From NCBI GenBank assembly GCA_035771165.1, contig JAWNZC010000116.1, forward strand, positions 434,001-498,000: 64,000 bases of DNA. The letters are read 5' to 3'. Shown one piece after another: positions 56,153-64,000 of this stretch; positions within the stretch are counted from its first letter, which is position 1, and the number at the start of each line of letters is the position of its first letter. Made by a program: the position numbers and the translations under genes. The notes under the pieces were generated by a model, which did not search any database, was not told the origin of the DNA, and worked only from the letters and a program-made list of their open reading frames with translations. Source of the DNA: Paragorgia papillata. Taxonomy: Eukaryota; Cnidaria; Anthozoa; Scleralcyonacea; Coralliidae.

Positions 56153-56737
56153 AGGTTGGTTTGTGTCCTGTCTGTAGCTCTGAGTTTAACAACTTATGAC
56201 AGCTTGTAGTTAAATGGTACTTAGCTAGATTATAAAGGTGTAGATAAGATTTAATGGTTAATAAGAACCTTTGGGTGTCATAAATATATTTGGCTGAAGT
56301 AGCATGAGTATATATAATTACGGATCAGTTATAGCATATTATTCATTATTTGATAAAGTTTGTAGTGTATTCCGCAAATTTTCTTTGCTTTACGCATTTA
56401 CAGATTTTTCGAAAATCGGATAAAAAGCTTTAAACGTGTTTGTTATTGATATACAATCAGAGAATATTCACAAATAAGTAAAATTTTGGATGAAAAAAAA
56501 ATCGTTTGCCTTCGGCAGGTATACAACACCCACCTTGGTTGCACAATTCGCACCATGCCTCCTGCATGGTGGGTGGGTGGGAGTAACACTTCCCACCTAA
56601 TTTTCCATTAGTGGTAAAAAATAGAGTGCTGCGTAGGCAGTGTTTTGGCTATACAGATGAAGGTCTAGTAAACGACCACCTCGGAGATGTGGAAAAATGT
56701 AAACAAAAGTAAAGTCCTGCGTAGGCAGTGTTTTGGA

Positions 56738-57024
56738 TACCCTGCGAGCAGAGCCTTCTTTTCCTTATTTCTTCGCTGAGAGAGAGGAAGAAAAGTAGGC
56801 TCTGCTGTATTCGTGACTGGTTCCATTGCGCATGCATGTCAGTTGCTTGGTTACAATCTCGAACCCAGTCCCAATCAGAGCAGAAAACAAAACGAGAACC
56901 GGTTAAAAACGGGTTACTTCGTCCTAAATCTTGGACGAAGCCAAACACGAATACAGCAGAGCTTACTTTTCTTCCTCTCTCTCAGCGAAGAAATAAGGAA
57001 AAGAAGGCTCTGCTCGCAGGGTAC
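56738..57024. mobile_element. Fold-back (Mutator-like) MITE, CCCTGCGAGCAGAGCC ends, 9-bp TSD
   Basis: Arms CCCTGCGAGCAGAGCCTTC and complement, about 75 bp long, flanked by GTTTTGGAT at 56729-56737 and 57025-57033. It is inserted into a copy of the GCGTAGGCAGTGTTTTGG repeat. Confidence 0.88.
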
Positions 57025-58029
57025 GTTTTGGATAGAGCAATGCCAAAGTGAAAAAGTGGTAAACAGCCAAGTCTTTTAATAACGAAATACTAACGTTTCG
57101 AGTGTTATGGGGGTTGCAAGCCCCCCTTGGCCTATTATATATGTATTCTTTGAACGGTATATTATATTATATATAATATATAAATTGTGTTTGGTGTATA
57201 ATATAGCGTATAAAAATCACTATTTCTGATCCTAATATTGTCCCCAAAATGCAGGAAATAGCATTTCAGGGTATCAGAAATACAACTTTTCAAAGCAGAC
57301 TTGACCTACAACGTTCTTGGGAACGGTGATTTCGTGAACGTTACCGTTCGGTTCTTCGACGTTGTACTTCATCTCTCAATTCTTGCACCAAAGACAGGCC
57401 AAAGCCTTGTTTAAACTGACCGTCTTGGCTAAAACGACAGCAATATAGAGCGAGGAGAAGTGAAGATGTCGGCAAAACTTGAGAAAATGTTCATCCTGCC
57501 CTTCATCATTACTCTAATGAATTAGGGCTCTGTTTGAAACGTCAGTATATATTTCGTTGCAAAAAAATCTCGGCAGTTTACTACCTTTTCACCGTTTGCT
57601 ATATATGTGGAAAAATGGTCGTAACTATAGAGCTGGTCGCTTTGGAAATATAGTTTATGCGAGTTTCAGAACTATTGTACCATCTTCATCAAACGAGTCA
57701 GCCCATGCAGTTAACCGGCCTAGTTCGGCTCATGTAAACAGCACCAAAAAACAGGAACCACCCCAGGTTCTTTCGATTGAAAAAAAAAGAAGAAATATGT
57801 CGTTAAAACTATAACGCAGTCACTATACCGCATAATTTATTTACTTCTTCATATAAAATGCATGCAGTGTGGTGCGTAGGCAGTGCCGAAATCGAAAATA
57901 TTAAATTTTTTTACACCGAGTATTTACTAGTACACCACCCTCTTCGCTCAACTTGATATAATTGTATTTCGTCTTAATTTGTATTCTATATAAGAAGTAA
58001 CCCGTTTCTATGCGGATTTCTTCAGTACA

Positions 58030-58500
58030 TGCAGGGGCTGTTTACTTCAGAACATGCAGGGGCTGTTTACATGGGGGCATGCGACGGGACAAGTAAGCGG
58101 GACAGGACGTTTTTATCCCGGATTAAAATGAGAATGTTTTCAGACGGGACAATTGCGACCGAGACGTTTCACAACACAGCTATAGAAAGTTGTAAAAACC
58201 GACGAATAACAGAAAAATAGATAGAGTTTGACGTATTATATGAAGAGCTGCTGCATGTCCTCCTACTATAGCCGTTATCACTCATTTGCATGTATCGAAT
58301 CGAATGAAACGGTTGCAAATTATCCCGCCAAGCCGGGATCCCAGTTAGTCGAGAGAGACAAAAAACGTCCCGAATAAACACTTTCTCGATATAAACTACG
58401 AAATGAAATATATAACGGGAAAATATACTAACGACACGATCCCACTTACAACGTCCCGTTCCAGCGGGAAGGGGCAAGTGGGACGTTTGCCGTTCTAGAT
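58030..58500. mobile_element. Inverted-repeat element with GGGACG/CGTCCC motifs
   Basis: It opens with two direct copies of CATGCAGGGGCTGTTTAC, then CGACGGGACAAGTAAGCG. The far end (58440-58490) carries CGTCCCGTTCCAGCGGG-like complements. No coding capacity seen. Confidence 0.5.
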
Positions 58501-59039
58501 TTTTTGTAAGTTTGTGGATATTTTTTTTCCCAGAAGTTGCGCAAGGTCACCAAATGAGAAAGATAATTTTTTTATTGTTTGACCTATATATATATGGTCA
58601 GTACTCGGTATAAAACAAACAGACGCTTTTTTGGTTCTAAAGTTTGATGTTTTCTTGTTAAAATGTTCGCGTTTAGCCCTTTTCCCTCCCACGTTGGCGG
58701 ATCTCGATCAGTCTCTGGCTGGTAAAATCGTATATAGGCTGACGGTACAAAAACGTTGTAAGAAGCCTACCTTTGCCTATCTAAACGACACAAATTATGC
58801 CCCGTAAACCACCCCTTGTCAGATGTACGTGTCTTTTTCTGAGAACGAACTTCACGGTGTACCGACCGAAAGTTTTGAAAATTAATTAAAATATATACAC
58901 AGTGCATTTACTGGTAGGCGGTTTTACCAGATTTTAATATTAAATTCACCATGCGAAACTTCAAAGAACGTAAGACATTCTTCGTTCAAGAGAAGAGATG
59001 GATATGTTAGCTTAGATATGAGAATTGAGTGTATTATAA

Positions 59040-59175
59040 ATGTTCTTCGATCTATTTCACTCAGAAAAATCTCAGAGTTTCCAATCGGCACTCGAGCTCC
59101 TACAACTGCATGCATGCAGACAACCTTCCGATCGCTATAGTAAAATGCTCTAACCGGCCATTGTCATTGAGCTAC
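59040..59175 (-). repeat. tRNA-derived SINE fragment
   Basis: Minus strand GGTTAGAGCATTTTAC and GGAGCTCGAGTGCCGATTGG boxes, tail AACTCTGAGATTTTTC. More diverged than the copy at 8248. Confidence 0.6.
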
Positions 59176-59207
59176 TTCAACCACAGATTCAGTTAGTGCC
59201 TTCAACC

Positions 59208-59673
59208 TAAGGGTGTTTATATGAGACCGGCCTAAACTCGGACCGGCCTGAATTTTGCATTTTGGTTTTTGTTCACATGAGGTCTGCCTTGAAATTACAG
59301 GTTTGGCCCGTTCCCCTGTTGCTTCACGATTCGCATCAATTGTCTTCCAGCTCGTGACCGCCAAAGAAGCATTATTTTTCTGTATGTCGATTTGACATCA
59401 ATCTCTTTTAAAACAACGTATTGAATTTGAGAGGTGAAAGTATGCTTATTATACGTCGGTTAAAAAGCTTTTTTCGTGGCCCAAATCGCTCAGATTTAGA
59501 CTTAGATTCTGTTTACGCGGAAAGCCGGCCTGGAGTTAGGCTGGCCTCGGTCAATTTCAGTATTAGGCCGGCGTGAACCGAATCTTTCAGACCGCACTCG
59601 TGCACAAAAACGATCTTCAGTAAAAACACTACATACAACCGACCTAAAGTCAAGCCGGCCTCGTGTAAACACC
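59208..59673. mobile_element. Inverted-repeat element, GGGTGTTTATATGAGACCGG ends
   Basis: Ends GGGTGTTTAYAYGAGRCCGG and complement, with repeated GGCCGGCCT-like blocks inside. It lies between two tRNA-like SINE pieces. Confidence 0.7.
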
Positions 59674-59750
59674 CAATGGTTAGACCGTCTCATCGGAAAC
59701 GATCATAAGTTTGTGGGTTCGAGTCCCGCTTTGGAAACTCCGAAATTTTT
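59674..59750 (+). repeat. tRNA-like SINE fragment, plus strand
   Basis: AATGGTTAGACCGTCTC (partial A box) and GTGGGTTCGAGTCCCGC (B box). The 5' end is lost at the border with the inverted-repeat element. Confidence 0.6.
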
Positions 59751-60100
59751 TTGAGTAAAACAGTTTGAAAAACATTTGTAATTTTTTCTTCCTATTGCTT
59801 TTAGTACAAACTTATCTGTCTAATCTAATTTATATTTTAGTAATAGGATTGCTTGCATATTTTTCTCAGAAAGCGAGTACTCGAACAAAATATGACACTG
59901 AAAAAAAAATTTTCCCCAAATTTAATCGACGCCCATGCCGAGTGCCGTGTTGCAGCGGCAAAATGCCAAACGCGAGCCGCTCGAAAATAAACTGTTGGGG
60001 CTGTTGTATAGGTACTTTGGCGGCATGTTCGCTATTGTTTGATACAATAGGCGTTGGTAGTGCTTTGTGGAAACCATTTGTTTGGTTTGTTGCACCTCGA

Positions 60101-60119
60101 GCATAAAAAGAGCTCGCTT
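60101..60119 (+). promoter_or_regulatory. TATA-like core promoter of forkhead gene
   Basis: GCATAAAAAGAGCTCGCTT, identical to the boxes at 51195 and 54660, 69-87 bp upstream of the ATG. The upstream TTTGTTTGGTTTGTTGC is also shared with the 54.6-kb gene. Confidence 0.75.
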
Positions 60120-60187
60120 TCGCAGTGAAAGTCATTAAACCTTCAGCCTTCGTACGAGAAAGACCTCTATCAAACTTTACGAGAACC

Positions 60188-61024
60188 ATGTCCGCTGAAA
60201 AAGAGCAAAATGCCGCAACGAAACCTGAAGATTTCGAATGTGAAATCACTGAAGTCAAAGTGAACGAAGAAAACAAAGAGAACATTGAAGTTGAGCATAC
60301 TGACAGTTCTGACAAGTCCAGCTATCAATCAACAAACTACAGTGGTGGTTCTACGAGAAAGAGAAAGCGTTCCAAAGCCCCACCGGGTAAACCACCCTAT
60401 TCCTACGTGGCCCTCATCACCATGGCAATTACGAGCTCTCCGTGGCGAAAGATGACCTTGGCGGAGATACATAAGTTCATCGATGACAACTTTCCTTATT
60501 ACAGAAATTGTCCTTTGAAGTGGAGGAACGCTATCAGACATAATCTCACGCTCAACGACTGCTTCGTGAAGCTCCCGCGTGATGCCCACGATCAGAACAG
60601 AGGCCACTATTGGACGGTGGATCCCGCCAGTGAAATGATGTTCGGCGACGGCAGTTTCCGACGACGAAAGAGGAGATTCACGCGCCAAGACGACGTCAGC
60701 GAGATTCTTCCGCTGCTCGTAGAACGAACAAACATTCCCAGCTACGATACACGACCACAGTCAGTCCAAGCTATCCCTTACTATCCTCGAGTTCCTGTAA
60801 TCACACCTCAACGGCGAGGATTCACCATCGATGATATTCTGGCACCTCGACCAACTTTGCTAAACAACTCTGTTTCAGCAATCCCAACCTATCCACAAAC
60901 ATCCCCAATTCAACTTCTCGACCGCAGATACCAGAGCAACACTATCCCCTACCATCCCGAAGTGTTTTGGTCATCCCCAATGACCTATACCGTCCCAGGA
61001 AGAACTTTTAGCTTTACTTGTTAG
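60188..61024 (+). CDS. Intronless forkhead transcription factor (278 aa), twin of the 53.7-kb gene
   Basis: Start at the ACCATGTCC ATG; upstream in-frame codons lack an ATG. It is almost identical to the protein at 53692-54573 through the forkhead domain (about 68-165), with intact Asn114, Arg117 and His118. Differences include VNEE for VKEE in the N-terminal segment, so the SUMO-like lysine is lost in this copy, and a different short C-terminus (RTFSFTC and stop, versus a longer tail). It keeps [11 protein letters not shown] and [12 protein letters not shown]. The two genes face away from each other, 5.6 kb apart, and appear to come from an inverted duplication that included the promoter. 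It probably binds DNA; its target genes are unknown. Confidence 0.93.
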   Translation: MSAEKEQNAATKPEDFECEITEVKVNEENKENIEVEHTDSSDKSSYQSTNYSGGSTRKRKRSKAPPGKPPYSYVALITMAITSSPWRKMTLAEIHKFIDDNFPYYRNCPLKWRNAIRHNLTLNDCFVKLPRDAHDQNRGHYWTVDPASEMMFGDGSFRRRKRRFTRQDDVSEILPLLVERTNIPSYDTRPQSVQAIPYYPRVPVITPQRRGFTIDDILAPRPTLLNNSVSAIPTYPQTSPIQLLDRRYQSNTIPYHPEVFWSSPMTYTVPGRTFSFTC

Positions 61025-61869
61025 CAAGTGACACTTAAGAGATTTTTACACTATCAATAACTGATTACAAACAATATCGGAGTTAGTATAACGTAATTTT
61101 CTTTTTGTATGTAATTCTTAGCTTTTAACTGTAAAATAATAGCATTGTATAGCATCATTCAGAAGTAGGAGTTTTAATACTGAATTATATATGTCGCGTT
61201 AACTAAGCCAAATAGTGAACTCTTTTAAGTTTTATAAATTATTTTAATGTACGTTTGAGGTTCTTAATAATTACTTTTATATTTATGCTACATTGTGTCT
61301 ATTTGTCAGTCTATTAAAAAATTACGTTAAAAAAAGTTCGAAGTCAAAATCAAACTCGTTTTCTAGTATTGCGCACTTTGTTCGGATGTACGCATTTGGC
61401 ACTTTCAATTGTAATAAAAAGCTAACTCGAAAACTTGAGTTGTTCTCCGCTTCTATGATCGGGAAAAAGTCGGAATGTATCGGAATAAAATCGGCGAAAT
61501 GTCTCACCGCTTTCGGAAATGGATCTTTCTTCGAAGATTTTAAATTTCTCAACAAAACTTAAAACTCTCAATAAAACGAAAAGCAAGTCTGGCACGAACT
61601 TCCTAATAAGGAACGAACGAACAAACGAACGAACGAACGAACGAACGAACGAACGAACGAACGAACGGGCAGAAAATAAAGCTCCCCGCAGCTAACTGGT
61701 CAGGACACAGCAATAAACAAAACAACATTTGGAGAAAGAAACTCTTTGAAATTCACGTATATATTTAAAATTCCGAACGCGGGTCACCATAGGAGTAAGG
61801 GCCACAGGGGGACTGGGGACATAGCCTGCTCGCCCCAATCCCCCCGACTAGTTAACACGGTCAAAGATC
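61025..61869. other. Intergenic, forkhead gene to BCKDHA 3' end
   Basis: No gene seen. A (CGAA)n microsatellite lies at 61612-61668. AATAAA at 61413-61418 is a possible poly(A) signal for the forkhead gene. Confidence 0.5.
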
Positions 61870-64000
61870 TTATTGGTCTTGGCTTGCGTAGTTGTCAATG
61901 GGGTATTCATTTGGGTATTTACTAATATGTTCCAGACATTCTTGGTACTGTTCGTTTAAATGTTGTGGCATTTCATAGTAGACATCTTGGAACATCTCCT
62001 TTACAGGCGGCTTCACGGCTTTCTCCGCCCGCGAGAAGGCCTGCATGACCTGCAAACGGGCGTCTCGTTTCCACTTTTCCTCTTGTTCGTCATCCCACCA
62101 CCCTTTCGTCTCCATAAATCGCCTAGACAAAAAGACGTGACAATATAAACCGGTGCTACACGCTGAGCTATTATCAAGAGAACATGGAGTCATCATAACA
62201 GTCTATCATAAATCCCCTGAAGTTATTTTTTAGACTAGCAATAGCCAATCATCAAACAATAGTCATAACATGTGACGGAAAAGTCATAGGGGTAGAGTAC
62301 GTTTTGTGCAAGAATTAATATTGTATATTTCAGGAACGTTTTAGTAAATGTTTGACCAAAAAAGAGTTCTATCTTTTCTAAAACGATTTTGTAGCAAAAT
62401 ATTATAAATAGAATAGAATAGAATAGAATAGAATAGAATAGAATAGAATAGAATAGAATAGAATAGAATAGAATAGAATAGACGAGACGAGACAATGGAA
62501 TGGAATGGAACGGAATGGAACGGAACAGAAAATAATAGAATGGAGATATATCTGGATAGGATTGCATAAAATAGGATAGCACAGGACAGTATAGAATAGC
62601 ATAGGATAGGATATCAGGGGATAGAGTGGTTTAGGCAGGCATAAAAATGGAAATGGATGGAATAACATAGCATAAGATAGAATAGGAGACAGCTCATGTC
62701 ATTCACGCAGCCAATAGCGTACCGTCGCGCGAGCTGCTATTTATAGCACAAAATGTGGACAAACAAACCAAAATTGACTTTCAAATGATCGCAAATGAGC
62801 CATTATCTATTGTTCGGACTGCAAGAATTGTGGGTAAAAGCGGACAAACTTAAATAGTGACGTCATCACGACGGAGCATTATTGACAGATCGCGAGTTAG
62901 GAGTATGAAATATGCCGTGACATCTAACCATCACTAGACCCACCATTATTATACATTCCCCAAATAACTTTTATGCTCTCTTGGTATTACAGTAAAGCCT
63001 CGTTATAGCGCGCGTACATGTATATACTTGTCGGCAAGAAGCATTTGTGTCTCGCAGATATGCCTGGCTACGAAGTAGCTGACGCCCTAGCTATCAAGTT
63101 ATCAACACACCTCAATCTCGCAACTGGATGATCTAATTTATCCCAGTAGTTGATCTCTTCCTTGGAGCGGTATGCTGTGGAGTCGTCACTTGTGCTGTGG
63201 TGACCGATTCTAAAGACACGAAAAATCAACTGAAATTACTATTTGATAAACATGATATGGTTGAACACGTGTTTGAGTCTGCGCTAAATTACGCACGATG
63301 ATTGGCTGACTAGCTGGTCAATAGAGTTTGGGCTGCAAGTTTTGGCGGGAAAATTTCTGAGATGACTTGAAGCTGAAGGGAAAAACAAAACCAAGAGAGT
63401 AACGTATTTTAAAACAATTAAAGCAGTGCTACAAACAATGGTAACACTGACGAAAAGTCTTAATAAATTGCTTGGTGTAATGTGACGGTAAATGTGAACT
63501 CGTCCAGCTCAAATACCCAGAAAATGTTTCTGAGCCCAGACAGGGATCGAACCCTCAATGGTAACAATAGTTGTTCTAGAGTTCGGTGTACTTAATATTA
63601 ATCTGCCAGATTTTTATAGACAAAACTAACTACTGGTTAAGACCGTACTGGGAGCCACAGAGTTATGACGTAACGTTACGTTTACCTGTATGTCATAGCT
63701 TCAATGAGAACAGGTTTAGATTCTTTGATAGCGTACTCTCGCGCAGCCTTGGTTGCGTTGTAGACTGCAAAAACATCATTGCCGTCCACTCGTATTGATT
63801 GTATTCCATAAGCTCGACCTCGGCCAGCTAGCGAAACAAACATAGAAAGTAGTCAAACATATACTATTACCAAAAGGCTGACGATCTGTGGAAGATCAGT
63901 TGTGGAAAATGTATTTCCAAGGCCATACTGTACCCGCTCGATCCTGAAGATCTGGCTCATTGCTTAAAAGAAAGTTTACTGTACCTATTCCGTCACCTCG
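61870..64000 (-). CDS. BCKDHA: Branched-chain 2-oxoacid dehydrogenase E1 alpha, C-terminal part (4 exons, 5' end outside window)
   Basis: E1 alpha, with E1 beta, decarboxylates the 2-oxoacids of Leu, Ile and Val using thiamine diphosphate in the mitochondrial matrix. Exons 5' to 3': 63985-64000 (partial), 63686-63827, 63111-63209 and 61870-62122, all GT-AG and in phase, giving about 169 residues plus stop. Recognisable text includes [62 protein letters not shown] and GWWDDEQE. The two serines phosphorylated by the BCKDH kinase in mammals (HHS and YRS) are both kept. The C-terminus ends [16 protein letters not shown], as in the human protein. The N-terminal ~275 residues (targeting peptide, ThDP site) lie past the right edge. 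Confidence 0.96.
62405..62484. repeat. (GAATA)n microsatellite in BCKDHA intron
   Basis: About 16 pentamers, grading into GAATG and GATAGGATA variants up to about 62680. ORFs here are artefacts. Confidence 0.92.
63505..63562 (-). repeat. tRNA-derived SINE fragment in BCKDHA intron
   Basis: Minus strand GGGTTCGATCCCTGTCTGGG (B box) and tail TCAGAAACATTTTCTGGG; the A-box half is missing. Confidence 0.6.

Larger units (their letters stand above)
54661..60100. other. Intergenic between divergent forkhead twins
   Basis: No full gene is seen. Repeats found: a hAT-like remnant, SINEs, a Mutator-like MITE, GCGTAGGCAGTG-type repeats and two inverted-repeat elements, all listed. A possible coding scrap on the minus strand at 57280-57375 is given under findings. 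Confidence 0.5.

Noticed and set aside
59866..60315. Antisense ORF upstream of a forkhead gene, with a matching one at 54446-54754
   Set aside because: The two are alike only because the forkhead twins are alike; they run antisense over the 5' coding end and promoter.

Overview
The window is nuclear DNA from an invertebrate animal: AT-rich, with GT-AG introns, widely spaced genes and a dense load of short inverted-repeat (MITE-like) transposons. The gene set (kynurenine-pathway HAAO, SDE2, TMEM229B-like, a VWA7-like/ZP receptor, intronless forkhead factors, BCKDHA) and the repeat style fit a cnidarian best. That placement is an inference; no marker here proves the phylum. No bacterial, phage or viral genes were seen.

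Layout. 1-10.7 kb: the last nine coding exons of 3-hydroxyanthranilate 3,4-dioxygenase (+), with introns full of fold-back elements. 12.6-13.0 kb: an intronless TMEM229B-like membrane protein (-), convergent with HAAO. 14.7-18.8 kb: a complete six-exon SDE2 gene (-). 21.4-38.4 kb: a 13-exon gene (-) for a predicted 1408-residue single-pass receptor with a HET-C/VWA7-type head, two VWA domains, a ZP domain, a furin-type site and a transmembrane segment. 38.4-44.3 kb: a rearranged transposon-rich block. It holds an inverted, broken copy of the receptor's 5' end, a 1.7-kb hairpin, LINE fragments nested in one another and a Copia fragment split by two MITEs. 44.7-61.0 kb: four intronless forkhead genes (-, +, -, +) in which the DNA-recognition helix decays from canonical to badly damaged; one has grown a large tandem-repeat tail. 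61.9-64.0 kb: the last four exons of BCKDHA (-), running off the right edge.

Most conserved genes (HAAO, SDE2, the receptor, BCKDHA) are split into exons that six-frame ORFs do not capture. I rebuilt them from protein similarity recalled from known families, splice signals and codon phase; every junction keeps the frame. The genes do not form one pathway. HAAO and BCKDHA are metabolic (tryptophan and branched-chain amino-acid breakdown), SDE2 acts in replication stress and splicing, the receptor is probably a cell-surface or matrix protein, and the forkhead cluster looks like a young, locally duplicated family.

The most unusual items are the HET-C/VWA/VWA/ZP receptor, the forkhead cluster with its 19-unit repeat and lost DNA-contact residues, the inverted receptor pseudogene beside its parent, and several transposons with readable target-site duplications, including a 9-bp-TSD element carrying a Cys-rich reading frame.
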